Assembly: GCA_019116585.1 (NCBI GenBank)
Contig: DXBJ01000067.1
Location: forward strand, 1-60,176
Length of the DNA: 60,176 nucleotides
From: Candidatus Faecalibacterium gallistercoris
GTDB lineage: Bacteria; Bacillota; Clostridia; Oscillospirales; Ruminococcaceae
Direction of reading: 5' to 3'
Part shown: positions 15,328-23,550 of the stretch, one piece after another
Position numbering within the stretch: position 1 is the first letter of the stretch
How the letters are laid out: the number at the start of each line of letters is the position of its first letter
Notes under the pieces: generated by a model
Database searches by the model: none
Seen by the model: the letters and a program-made list of their open reading frames with translations, nothing else
What the model was told of the DNA's origin: nothing
Program-made: the position numbers and the translations under genes

Positions 15328-16218
15328 TCAGCCCTCCTTCTTGCCCAGGTAGGCTTCGATGACCTGGGGGTTGCTGCGGATCTCGTCGGGGGTGCCCTTG
15401 GCAATGACCCGGCCGAAGTTCAGCACCGCGATGCCCTCGCAGATGCCCATGACCAGGTTCATGTCGTGCTCGATCAGCAGGATGGCGATGTCGAACTCGT
15501 CCCGGATGCGGCGGATGACCTCCATCAGCTCGGCGGTCTCGGAGGGGTTCATGCCGGCGGCGGGCTCGTCCAGCAGCAGCAGCTTGGGGCGGGTGGCCAG
15601 GGCGCGGATGATCTCCAGCCGGCGCTGGGCGCCGTAGGGCAGGCTGCCCGCCTGCTTGCCGGCCAGGTCGGACATGTGGAAGATGTTCAAAAGCCCGATG
15701 GCCTCGTCGGTGGTCTTGCGCTCCTGCTTCCAGTAGCTGGGCAGGCGCAGCAGGGCCTCGGGCAGGCGGTAGTTCATGGACTGGTGCAGGCCCACCTTGA
15801 CGTTGTCGATGACGCTCAGGTCCTTGAACAGCCGGATGTTCTGGAAGGTGCGGGCCACCCCCATCCGGTTGACCTGGTAGGTCTTTTTGCCGGCGGTGGG
15901 CACGCCGTCCAGCAGGATGGAGCCCCGGCTGGGCTGGTAGACGTTGGTCAGCAGGTTAAAGACGGTGGTCTTGCCCGCGCCGTTGGGGCCGATCAGGCCG
16001 GCGATCTCGTTGCGGCCGATCATCAGGTTGAAGTTGTCCACCGCGGTCAGGCCGCCAAAGTCGATGCCCAGGCCCCGGACATCCAGCACAGGGCGCTTGT
16101 CCATGTCCCGCTCGGTCAAAAAGCCGCCCGAGGGGATGCTGTGCAGGCTGGTGTCAAAGGTGGGGTTGCCGCCGGTGGCGGACGTCTGGGCGGCGGTCTT
16201 CTTTTTGGGATCACTCAT
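15328..16218 (-). CDS. livG: Branched-chain amino acid ABC transporter ATPase LivG, 296 aa
   Basis: Walker A GPNGAGKTT, the LivG-type long insert with YRLPEALLR, and Walker B LLLLDEPAAGMNP are visible, ending in the YLGKKEG tail common in LivG. The first 40 residues are a Thr/Ser-rich extension not typical of the family. I chose the ATG at 16218 because AAGGAGG lies 7 bases upstream; the frame is open further 5' but overlaps livM. The start overlaps the livM stop by 8 bases. Confidence 0.93.
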   Translation of the reverse strand: MSDPKKKTAAQTSATGGNPTFDTSLHSIPSGGFLTERDMDKRPVLDVRGLGIDFGGLTAVDNFNLMIGRNEIAGLIGPNGAGKTTVFNLLTNVYQPSRGSILLDGVPTAGKKTYQVNRMGVARTFQNIRLFKDLSVIDNVKVGLHQSMNYRLPEALLRLPSYWKQERKTTDEAIGLLNIFHMSDLAGKQAGSLPYGAQRRLEIIRALATRPKLLLLDEPAAGMNPSETAELMEVIRRIRDEFDIAILLIEHDMNLVMGICEGIAVLNFGRVIAKGTPDEIRSNPQVIEAYLGKKEG

Positions 16219-17230
16219 GGGATGTTTCCTCCTTCCCGCCATGGCTGAGCACTTTGCTGATGATCCGGCTGAGGGAGAAGTCGTAGCTGCCCAGCAGTCC
16301 GCCCGGGCGGAAGATCATCATCAGGATCAGGACCACCGAGTACAGGACCATCCGGTAATCCGCCACGCTGCGCAGGGCCTCGGGCAGGATGGTCAGGACG
16401 GTGGCCGACAGGATGGAGCCCAGCATCGAGCCCATGCCGCCCAGCACCACCATGACCAGGATCTCGATCGACTTCATAAAGTCGAAGTTGGCGGGGTCCA
16501 GCACGCCGATGTAGCAGGCGTACAGGCCGCCGGCCAGCCCCGCAAAGGCTGCCGAGAAGGAGAAGGCCATGACCTTGTAATAGGTGGTCTGGATGCCGCA
16601 GCTCTCGGCCGCGATCTCATTGTCCCGGATGGCCAGGACGGCGCGGCCGTGGCGGCTCTTGAGCATGGTGTGGATGAAAAAGCAGGTCAGCACCACGCAC
16701 AGGAACACCGACAGGAGGTCGGAGTACTTGGGGATGTTCTTCAGGCCCTTGGCGCCGTAAAAGAGGGAAAAACCCAGCACGTTGTCGATGTTGTTCAGGG
16801 TGATGCGGATGATCTCGCCAAAGCCCAGGGTCAGGATGGCCAGGTAGTCGCCGCTCAGGCGCAGGGCCGGGATGCCGATCAGGATGCCGAAGATGCAGGC
16901 CATGGCGGCGCCCAGGGCCAGGCCCGCCGCAAAGGCCAGCGGCTCGGGCCAGGTGCAGTATTTGGTGAACAGGGCGCAGGTGTAAGCGCCCACCGCCATA
17001 AAGCCGGCGTGGCCCAGGGGCAGCTGCCCCAGATAGCCGGTGGCCACGTTCAGGGACACGGCCAGGATGATGTTGATGCCCACCAGCAGCAGCACCTGGT
17101 TCTGATAGGTGCTGAGCATGGTCTGGCTGACCAGCTGCAGCCCCAGGAACAGCGCTGCCACCAGCACGGTGTTGATGATATAGCGCACCGGCATTTTCAG
17201 CGCGCGGTATTTCGCTTTTGCTTTGCTCAC
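16211..17230 (-). CDS. livM: Branched-chain amino acid ABC permease LivM, 339 aa
   Basis: The protein has eight to ten hydrophobic segments and the LivM signatures NVATGYLGQLPLGHAGFMAVGAY, GDYLAILTLGFGEI and a late GGMGSMLGSILSA EAA-like loop that docks the ATPase. It starts at GTG (17230) with AAGGGGG 8 bases upstream. It lies 13 bases after livH and overlaps livG. Confidence 0.92.
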   Translation of the reverse strand: MSKAKAKYRALKMPVRYIINTVLVAALFLGLQLVSQTMLSTYQNQVLLLVGINIILAVSLNVATGYLGQLPLGHAGFMAVGAYTCALFTKYCTWPEPLAFAAGLALGAAMACIFGILIGIPALRLSGDYLAILTLGFGEIIRITLNNIDNVLGFSLFYGAKGLKNIPKYSDLLSVFLCVVLTCFFIHTMLKSRHGRAVLAIRDNEIAAESCGIQTTYYKVMAFSFSAAFAGLAGGLYACYIGVLDPANFDFMKSIEILVMVVLGGMGSMLGSILSATVLTILPEALRSVADYRMVLYSVVLILMMIFRPGGLLGSYDFSLSRIISKVLSHGGKEETSHE

Positions 17231-17243
17231 AGTGGATACCCCC

Positions 17244-18122
17244 TTAGACCTTTTCCTGCACCTGGCGGCCCAGGATGCCGGTGGGCTTGACCAGCAGCAC
17301 GATGATGAGGATCGCAAAGGTGACGGCGTCGCGCCAGGCCGACAGGCCCACAGCCGACACCAGGCTCTCGCACACGCCGATGGCCAGGCCGCCGATCATG
17401 GCGCCGGGGATGGAGCCGATGCCGCCCAGCACCGCGGCCACGAAGGCTTTCAGGCCCAGCATCGAGCCCATGGTGGGGGTGGCCTGGGGGTAGCTGCAGC
17501 AGTACAGCACCGAGCCGATGCCGGCCAGGGCCGAGCCCACCGCAAAGGTGAAGGAGATGGTGCTGTTGACGTTGACGCCCATCAGGCGGGCGGCGTCCAT
17601 GTCCTCCGAGACGGCCCGCATGGCCTTGCCCAGCTTGGTGCGCTGGACCAGCAGGGTCAGCACGATCATGGACGCCACCATGACCACCAGGGTCAGGATG
17701 GTGGTCAGGCTCAGGTTGACCGAGCCGATCTGGAACACCTGGTTGGTGAAGTAAGCGGGGATCACCTTGGCGCCCGAGCCCAGGATCAGCTCGGCGGTGT
17801 ACTCCAGGAAGAAGGACACGCCGATGGCCGTGATGAGCAGGGACAGGCGGGGGGCGTTGCGCAGGGGGGTGTAGGCGATCTTTTCGATCACCACGCCCAG
17901 CACGGTACAGGTCAGGATGGAGGCGCACACCGCCGTCACCGGCCCCAGGCCCAGCTGGTTCATCACGAACCAGGACATATACGCGCCCACCATGATGATG
18001 TCGCCGTGGGCAAAGTTGAGCAGCAGGATGATGCCGTACACCATGCTGTAGCCCAGGGCGATCAGCGCGTAAATGCTGCCCAGCGACAGGCCGTTGATCA
18101 ACTGGCTGAAAAATACTGTCAT
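17244..18122 (-). CDS. livH: Branched-chain amino acid ABC permease LivH, 292 aa
   Basis: The N terminus FFSQLINGLSLGSIYALIALG and the later GYSMVYG, NFAHGDIIMVGAY and FVAAVLGGIGSIPGAMIGG segments are characteristic of LivH. About eight membrane segments are visible. The start ATG at 18122 follows AAAGGA at normal spacing. It is the first permease gene after the binding-protein gene, separated from it by 183 bases containing stable hairpins. Confidence 0.93.
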   Translation of the reverse strand: MTVFFSQLINGLSLGSIYALIALGYSMVYGIILLLNFAHGDIIMVGAYMSWFVMNQLGLGPVTAVCASILTCTVLGVVIEKIAYTPLRNAPRLSLLITAIGVSFFLEYTAELILGSGAKVIPAYFTNQVFQIGSVNLSLTTILTLVVMVASMIVLTLLVQRTKLGKAMRAVSEDMDAARLMGVNVNSTISFTFAVGSALAGIGSVLYCCSYPQATPTMGSMLGLKAFVAAVLGGIGSIPGAMIGGLAIGVCESLVSAVGLSAWRDAVTFAILIIVLLVKPTGILGRQVQEKV

Positions 18123-18170
18123 GGTAGCAGTTCCTTTCTGTTTGACATTTTGTGCGGGGCGCGAAAAGAC

Positions 18171-18212
18171 GGAGGCCGTCCGAGCATCTGAGACAATGTC
18201 CGGACGGTCTCC
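18171..18212 (-). promoter_or_regulatory. Stable hairpin between the binding-protein gene and livH
   Basis: GGAGGCCGTCCG (18171-18182) and CGGACGGTCTCC (18201-18212) form a 12-bp stem with one wobble. There is no U-run, so it is more likely a 3' stabiliser or partial terminator that raises the amount of binding protein over permease. Confidence 0.55.
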
Positions 18213-18305
18213 GCACGATCCGTTTGCGATTGCTCCGCAGTATTCCGCAATAAACACGTTGCACATGCAGGCGCGCGGCCCGGCGGGGCGCGGCCGGCAG
18301 GCGGC

Positions 18306-19523
18306 TTAGTACTGCTCGACGAAGACGGCCTCGCCGTTCTCGAAGGACAGGATGGCGGCGGTCTTGACGGGGTCGTTGTGGTCGTCGAAGGTGAAGGTGC
18401 CGGTGACGCCCTCGATCTCGCCGCCCTTGATGCCGTCGATGACAGCCTGCTTGTACTCATCGGAGCCGGCTTCCAGCCCGGCCTCCTCGGCGGCCTGCAG
18501 GCCGTAGCAGACGGTCATGGCCGCGTCGTAGCCCAGGGGCGCAAAGCCGTTGGGGTAGCTCTCGCCGTACTCGGTCTCATAAGCGCTCTCGAAGTCGGGG
18601 TTGGAGCCGGTGGCGTAGTTGGCGCAGAAGTAGCAGCCGTCCAGCTGCTCGGCGGTGGCGTACTGGGTGACGCCGTCCCAGCCGTCGCCGCCCAGGAAGG
18701 GGACGGTCAGGCCGACGCTCTCGGCCTGGGACAGGATCTGGCCCACGTCCTCGTAGTAGTTGGGGCAGTAGACCACTTCGGGGTTGGCCGCCAGGATGGT
18801 GGTCAGCTGGGTGCGGAAGTCCACGTCGCCGGCGGAGTAGGTCTCGGAGGCCACGATCTCGCCGCCGTTGGCCGCGAACTCGCTCTCAAAGTTGGTGGCA
18901 AGGCCCTCGTTGTAGTCGGCGCCGATCTGGTAGATGACGGCGGCGCGGGTGTAGCCCAGCTTGTCGGTGGCGTAGTCGCCCATCTTGACGCCCTGGAACG
19001 GGTCGGTGAAGGTGGTGCGGAACACGTTCTGGTAGACGGTGTCGGTCTCGGCGTCGTAGGTGACGGCCTCGGCGGTGGCGGAGGCGGTGACCATGGGCAT
19101 GTTGTAGTCCTGGGTGGCAGCCACGACGGCCAGGGTGGGGGTGGTGGTGACGTCGCCGATCAGGGCGGTGATGCCCTGGTCCACCATCTGGGTGAAGCAG
19201 TTGACGGCCTGGGTGGCGTCGCCCTGCTCGTCCATCTGGATCAGCTCGACCTGCTTGCCGTTGATGCCGCCGGCCTCGTTGATCTGCTTGATGTACAGGG
19301 AGGCGCCGTTGGCCACGGCGATGCCGTAGACCGACACGTCGCCGGTCAGGGGGGCCAGCAGGCCCACCTTGATGGTGTCGCCGGAGGCGGAGCCGGAAGC
19401 TGCGCCCGAAGCGGCGCTGGAGGCGGTGGAGCTGGACGAAGAGCCGCAGGCGCTCAGCGCGCCGGCCGCGGCGACAGCGCCCACGACAGCCAGGAACTGA
19501 CGGCGGGAAATGCTCGTTTTCAT
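18306..19523 (-). CDS. livK: Branched-chain amino acid ABC binding lipoprotein with twin-arginine signal, 405 aa
   Basis: The N terminus is TSISRRQFLAVVG, a match to the S-R-R-x-F-L twin-arginine motif, followed by a hydrophobic stretch and the lipobox LSAC. This predicts Tat export and lipid anchoring. A Ser/Ala/Gly linker leads to a periplasmic-binding type I domain (GLLAPLTGDVSVYG, NEAGGINGKQVELI) of Leu/Ile/Val-binding type. Ligand specificity (amino acid, short amide or urea) cannot be decided. It is the first gene of its operon, behind a promoter at 19627-19655 and a leader hairpin. TatC and TatA/B-type subunits are encoded in the same window. Confidence 0.9.
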   Translation of the reverse strand: MKTSISRRQFLAVVGAVAAAGALSACGSSSSSTASSAASGAASGSASGDTIKVGLLAPLTGDVSVYGIAVANGASLYIKQINEAGGINGKQVELIQMDEQGDATQAVNCFTQMVDQGITALIGDVTTTPTLAVVAATQDYNMPMVTASATAEAVTYDAETDTVYQNVFRTTFTDPFQGVKMGDYATDKLGYTRAAVIYQIGADYNEGLATNFESEFAANGGEIVASETYSAGDVDFRTQLTTILAANPEVVYCPNYYEDVGQILSQAESVGLTVPFLGGDGWDGVTQYATAEQLDGCYFCANYATGSNPDFESAYETEYGESYPNGFAPLGYDAAMTVCYGLQAAEEAGLEAGSDEYKQAVIDGIKGGEIEGVTGTFTFDDHNDPVKTAAILSFENGEAVFVEQY

Positions 19524-19582
19524 ACCTAAAATCCCTCTTTCTTGCTTGCTTACTTTAGCGTGTCAAAGTAGAATAGACAAGC

Positions 19583-19614
19583 AAGGGAGCCCCTTCTCCC
19601 ATCGAAGCTCCCTT
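19583..19614 (-). promoter_or_regulatory. Leader hairpin of the liv operon
   Basis: AAGGGAGC (19583-19590) and GCTCCCTT (19607-19614) pair within the roughly 100-base leader between promoter and start. The tail on the minus strand (TTGCTTGTC) is not a clear U-run, so I call it a leader hairpin rather than a terminator. Confidence 0.45.
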
Positions 19615-19626
19615 ACTTTGTACTAT

Positions 19627-19655
19627 AGTATAATCAACTGAAGCGCCAGCCGCAA
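19627..19655 (-). promoter_or_regulatory. Candidate promoter of the liv operon
   Basis: On the minus strand TTGCGG (complement of 19650-19655), a 17-base spacer and TATACT (complement of 19627-19632) lie about 104 bases before the binding-protein start. Confidence 0.55.
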
Positions 19656-19765
19656 GTCACAAACCAGCCATAGTTTTTTGATACATGAGACTTGTTTATT
19701 GTGAACTTTAACAAATTTCACCTGTAAACTTCCTTGACAGGAAGGTTCTCCCAGAGGCGGAGCGG

Positions 19766-21148
19766 TCAGGCTTCCTCCCCGGCGGGGGCGGACGGAAGGG
19801 GCTCCTCCCCGGTTTCGAGGGCCCGGGCGCGGCCCACGGCCCGCAGGCAGAACAGGAGGGACAGCCCGGTGCCGATGACCCAGCCGATGGGCCAGGACAG
19901 CCAGATGCCGGTGGAGCCCAGGCTGGTGGCGGACAGCCCCACCGACAGGGCCACCCGCAGGATCAGGTCGGCAAAGGTGGCCGCCATGAACTGGACCATC
20001 AGCGAGCAGCCCCGCAGCACCCCGTCCGACACCAGCTTGAGGGACACCACGAAGTAGAAGGGGGCCACGATCCGCAAAAAGAGGATGCCCGTCTCGATGG
20101 CGGTGCCGGTGGGCTCGTTCATGAACAGGAAGAGCAGCTGCCGCCCCGCAAAGAAGTAGGCGGCCGCCAGGGGCACGCAGATCAGCCAGACCAGCTTGAC
20201 GCCGGCGAGGTAGCCCTGGCGCACCCGCTCGGGCTTGGCGGCGCCCAGGTTCTGGCTGGTGTAGTTGGAGATGCCGTTGGCCAGGGTGGTGAAGGAGGTG
20301 ATGACCAGATTGTTCAGCTTGACCGCCGCCGAATAGCCGGCGATGACGCTGGCGCCAAAGCTGTTGATGACGCTCTGGATGATGATGTTGCCCACCGAGA
20401 CCGAGCTCTGCTGCAGGATGCTGGGCACGGCGATGACGGCGATCTTGCCCAGCATCCGCCAGGAGAAGAGGGCGGGCTTTTCCGGGGTGGGGATGCCCTG
20501 CATCCGGCGGGCCACAGCCCAGACGGCCAGCACGCAGCTGACCCCCTGGCACAGGAAGGTGGCCCAGGCCACGCCGGCCACCCCCATGTCAAAGGCGGTG
20601 ACAAAGAGGATGTCCATAAAGATGTTGCTGACCGACGAGGCCGCCAGGAAGAAGAAAGGGGTCTTGCTGTCCCCCAGGGCGGAGAAAATGCCTGTGGCTA
20701 CGTTATAAAAGAACATGAAGGGCAGCCCCAGGACGTAGATGTCCAGGTAAAGGGCCGAGTCGGCCAGGATCTCCTCCGGGGTGTTGATGAGCTCCAGCAG
20801 GGCGTCGCAGCCCGCCAGCCCCACCAGCATCAGCAGGGCCACCAGGGCCGCGCAGCCGATCAGGGAGGTGGTGACGGCGGTCTTCATATCCCGGTACTGC
20901 TTGGCCCCGAAAAACCGGGACACGATCACCGAGCAGCCGATGTTGCACCCAAAGGCAAAGGCGATGAAGATCAGGGTGATCTCGTAGCTGTTGCCCACGG
21001 CCGCCAGGGCCGCTTCGCCCACGAACTTGCCGGCCACCAGGCTGTCCGCAATGTTGTACAGCTGCTGAAAGACCACGCTGCCGAACATGGGCAGGCAGAA
21101 CTTCCACAGCACGGTAGACGGATTTCCCACCGTCAGGTCTTTGTTCAC
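19766..21148 (-). CDS. MATE family multidrug/metabolite exporter, 460 aa
   Basis: Twelve hydrophobic segments form two MATE repeats. The N terminus (GNPSTVLWKFCLPMFGSVVF, LYNIADSLVAGKFVG) and the loop RFFGAKQY are typical of the DinF/NorM-like Clostridial branch. Members exchange organic cations or metabolites for protons or sodium. Translation starts at GTG (21148) after AAGGAGG. The gene is divergent from a LysR regulator, with a 38-bp palindrome between them, so that regulator probably controls it. Confidence 0.9.
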   Translation of the reverse strand: MNKDLTVGNPSTVLWKFCLPMFGSVVFQQLYNIADSLVAGKFVGEAALAAVGNSYEITLIFIAFAFGCNIGCSVIVSRFFGAKQYRDMKTAVTTSLIGCAALVALLMLVGLAGCDALLELINTPEEILADSALYLDIYVLGLPFMFFYNVATGIFSALGDSKTPFFFLAASSVSNIFMDILFVTAFDMGVAGVAWATFLCQGVSCVLAVWAVARRMQGIPTPEKPALFSWRMLGKIAVIAVPSILQQSSVSVGNIIIQSVINSFGASVIAGYSAAVKLNNLVITSFTTLANGISNYTSQNLGAAKPERVRQGYLAGVKLVWLICVPLAAAYFFAGRQLLFLFMNEPTGTAIETGILFLRIVAPFYFVVSLKLVSDGVLRGCSLMVQFMAATFADLILRVALSVGLSATSLGSTGIWLSWPIGWVIGTGLSLLFCLRAVGRARALETGEEPLPSAPAGEEA

Positions 21149-21194
21149 AAAAATTCCTCCTTACAGGCATGCAGGCAGAAGCCGCTGTTGTAAT

Positions 21195-21232
21195 TTATGC
21201 CGAAAAATAGTATACTTTTTTGTGCGGCATAA
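21195..21232. promoter_or_regulatory. Palindromic operator between the MATE and LysR genes
   Basis: TTATGCCG (21195-21202) and CGGCATAA (21225-21232) are perfect inverted repeats 22 bases apart. The centre holds AGTATACT, which supplies a -10 box in each direction. The size and placement fit a LysR-type binding site that controls both divergent promoters. Confidence 0.65.
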
Positions 21233-21290
21233 GTAAAATATATGTTTTATATACAAATCATATCAAAACCAGATGAAGGAGGCCGCACCT

Positions 21291-22190
21291 ATGCCGGTGC
21301 CCTACGATTACTACCGCATTTTTTACTATGTGGCCCAATACCGCAGCTTTACCCGGGCGGCGGAGGTCCTGCACGGCAGCCAGCCCAACATCACCCGGAC
21401 CATCAACCTGCTGGAGCAGGAGCTGGGCTGCCGCCTGTTCGAGCGCAGCCACCGGGGGGTGGCCCTGACCCCCGAGGGCGGGCAGCTGTTTGCCCATGTC
21501 CAGATCATGCAGGAGCAGATGCAGGCCGCCGAATCCGAGCTGGCCAGCCGCCGCAGCCTGCACAGCGGCCGGGTGGCCATCGGCGCCAGCGAGACGGCCC
21601 TGCACGGGCTGCTGCTGCCGGTGCTGCGGGACTTCCGGCGGCGGTACCCGGGGGTGCGGCTGCAGATCACCAACCACTCCACCCCCCAGGCCATTGGGGC
21701 GCTGCGCTCCGGCCTGGTGGAGCTGGCGGTGGTGGGCACCCCCTGCGGGGAGCTGGCCGCCCCCCTCACCGAGCAGCGCCTGCGGCCCTTTCAGGACCTG
21801 CTGGTGGCAGGGCCGGAGTATGCCCATCTGGCCGGGCGTCCTCTGACCTATGCACAGCTGGCCGGCCTGCCCCTGATCTGCCTGGGGCAGGACAGCTCCA
21901 CCTTTGCCTTTTACGCCCGGCTGTTTGCCCGGCAGGGCGCCGTGCTGGAGCCGGACGTCCAGACCGCCACCACCGACCAGCTGGTGCCTCTGGTGCGGTA
22001 CGGGCTGGGTCTGGCCTTTGTCCCGGAGGACTTTGCCCGGGACGCCCTGGCCAAAGGCGAGGTGGTCCGCCTGACCCTGGAGACGCCCCCGCCCCTGCGG
22101 TACATCAGCCTAGTCAAGGACAAAAGCCGCCCTCTCAGCGTCGCGGCCATGGAGCTGGAGCGGATGCTGCGGGCGGCCTCCCAGAACTGA
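21291..22190 (+). CDS. LysR-family transcriptional regulator, 299 aa
   Basis: Residues 1-65 are the LysR helix-turn-helix (YRSFTRAAEVLHGSQPNITRTINLLEQELGCRLFER). Residues 90-290 form the two-lobed effector domain. I chose the ATG at 21291 because GAAGGAGG (21275-21282) is then well placed; an ATG at 21273 has no ribosome site. It is divergent from the MATE gene, which is the usual arrangement for a local activator or repressor. The effector cannot be inferred. Confidence 0.9.
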   Translation: MPVPYDYYRIFYYVAQYRSFTRAAEVLHGSQPNITRTINLLEQELGCRLFERSHRGVALTPEGGQLFAHVQIMQEQMQAAESELASRRSLHSGRVAIGASETALHGLLLPVLRDFRRRYPGVRLQITNHSTPQAIGALRSGLVELAVVGTPCGELAAPLTEQRLRPFQDLLVAGPEYAHLAGRPLTYAQLAGLPLICLGQDSSTFAFYARLFARQGAVLEPDVQTATTDQLVPLVRYGLGLAFVPEDFARDALAKGEVVRLTLETPPPLRYISLVKDKSRPLSVAAMELERMLRAASQN

Positions 22191-22193
22191 CCG

Positions 22194-22772
22194 TTACCGC
22201 CACAGCCGCTTCCAGCGGGCGGCCTGGGCGGCCAGCCAGCGGTCCAGCAGCGGGTGGCTGACCCAGGCTTTGCCCGCGCCGCCCTCGATCAGGCGGCGGA
22301 CAAGCACCTGGGGCGCGGCGTCGGCCAGGCCGGGGGCGTCGGGGCCCAGAGTCAGGGTCAGGGCGGAGGTGGTGTCCGGCCAGGGCGGGACGGCCTCCTC
22401 CGACGGCCAGAGGAAGGGCGGCAGCAGCCGCACCGCGCAGGTGGTCCGCCGGCCCTCCTCGGTCAGGACCAGGGCGGCGGGCGTCCCGGCCGCGGTGCAC
22501 CGCAGCTCGGCGTACTGCACCCGCAGCTGCCCGGCGGGCAGGATCGGGGCAAACCCCTCTTTGGGGGCGGGGGAGAGGCTGCACCAGTCGGGAGCCTCCT
22601 CCGCCTCGATGGGCCAGCCCGGCGGGTCGAACCGGGCGTACAGCCCCGGCAGGGCGAAACGCTCGGCCCCCGTCAGCCCCTCTAAGAGCAGGGTGTAAAA
22701 TTCGGTCATGGGATGCCCGGGGTCGGGCTGGCCCAGCCCAAAGCCGGGACGGGTCACGTGTCCGCCACCCAT
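22194..22772 (-). CDS. Protein of unknown function, 192 aa
   Basis: The start ATG (22772) has AAAAGGAG 9 bases upstream, which favours translation. An internal ATG at 22709 has no ribosome site. The protein is Pro/Ala/Leu-rich with conserved-looking Trp residues (PPGWPIEAEEAPDW, WKRLWR at the end), no signal peptide, and no motif I recognise. It converges with the LysR gene (3 bases between stops) and diverges from bioY. Because the DNA is GC-rich, long chance frames are common here, so confidence is moderate. Confidence 0.55.
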   Translation of the reverse strand: MGGGHVTRPGFGLGQPDPGHPMTEFYTLLLEGLTGAERFALPGLYARFDPPGWPIEAEEAPDWCSLSPAPKEGFAPILPAGQLRVQYAELRCTAAGTPAALVLTEEGRRTTCAVRLLPPFLWPSEEAVPPWPDTTSALTLTLGPDAPGLADAAPQVLVRRLIEGGAGKAWVSHPLLDRWLAAQAARWKRLWR

Positions 22773-22803
22773 CGGTCCACACTCCTTTTCACAAAAATTT
22801 GGA

Positions 22804-22832
22804 TTGCATTTCGGGATGCTTTCCCGTATACT
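22804..22832 (+). promoter_or_regulatory. Sigma-A promoter of bioY
   Basis: TTGCAT (22804-22809), a 17-base spacer and TATACT (22827-22832) lie 27 bases before the ATG. I see no room for a riboswitch and no clear BirA-type palindrome. Confidence 0.7.
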
Positions 22833-22859
22833 TGCACCAGAAAGGCAGGGAAGTGCAAG

Positions 22860-23417
22860 ATGATGCGAGAGAAAAAACAAGACGTTTCCACCCTGACGGC
22901 TGCGGCCCTGATGGCCGCCGTCCTCTGTGTGCTGGGGCCGCTGTCGGTCCCCATTGGGCCGGTGCCCATCGCCATGGCCAACTTTGCCGTCAGCCTGGCG
23001 GCCTGGCTGCTGGGGCCCCGCTGGGGGGTGCTGAGCGTGGCGGCCTATCTGCTGCTGGGGGCGGCAGGGATGCCGGTGTTTGCCGGGTACGCGGCCGGGG
23101 CGGCCGTCCTGTTTGGCCCCACCGGCGGCTACCTGATCGGCTATCTGGCCCAGGTGCTGATCGGCGGCTGGGCAGTGGAGCGGTCGGAAGGCCGGCCGTT
23201 CTGGTCCGGGCTGGGCCTCGCCGCAGGGGTGGCCGTCAGCTATGCCTTTGGCACCGCCTGGTTCATCGTCCAGATGGGCTGCACCCTGTCCTATGCCCTG
23301 GCGGTCTGCGTGGTGCCCTTCATCCCCTTTGACGCGGCCAAGGCGGCCCTGGCGTCGGGGCTGGGCAGCGTCCTGCGCCGCACCCTGCTGCGGGCCGGCC
23401 TGCTGCGCCGTCACTGA
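22860..23417 (+). CDS. bioY: Biotin transporter S component BioY, 185 aa
   Basis: The protein is about 185 residues with six hydrophobic segments. It shows the BioY features PIGPVPIAMANFAV near the N terminus, GAAGMPVFAG and GPTGGYLIGY in the middle, and FIPFDAAKAALA near the end. BioY binds biotin and works with a shared ECF energising module or, in some bacteria, alone. No EcfA or EcfT gene is in the window. Two adjacent ATG codons (22860, 22863) could start it; I give the first. It is monocistronic. Confidence 0.9.
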   Translation: MMREKKQDVSTLTAAALMAAVLCVLGPLSVPIGPVPIAMANFAVSLAAWLLGPRWGVLSVAAYLLLGAAGMPVFAGYAAGAAVLFGPTGGYLIGYLAQVLIGGWAVERSEGRPFWSGLGLAAGVAVSYAFGTAWFIVQMGCTLSYALAVCVVPFIPFDAAKAALASGLGSVLRRTLLRAGLLRRH

Positions 23418-23481
23418 TCCTATACCGTCAAAAACGTCCCGTCCGGCCGTTGGGTGCGGACGGGCGGGACGCCTGGAACAT

Positions 23482-23538
23482 TGCCTCGGAGCAGGCGCCG
23501 GCCGCAAGGCGGGCCCGCGGCTCCGGGGCATTTGTTTT
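23482..23538 (+). terminator. Intrinsic terminator of bioY
   Basis: TGCCTCGGAGC (23482-23492) pairs with GCTCCGGGGCA (23520-23530), followed by TTTGTTTT. An earlier GC hairpin (about 23435-23472) has no U-run. Confidence 0.7.
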
Positions 23539-23550
23539 GGGTGCAGAGGA

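Noticed and set aside
22773-22859. Biotin operator or riboswitch upstream of bioY
   Set aside because: The gap is short, fully occupied by a sigma-A promoter and ribosome site, and shows no extended palindrome.
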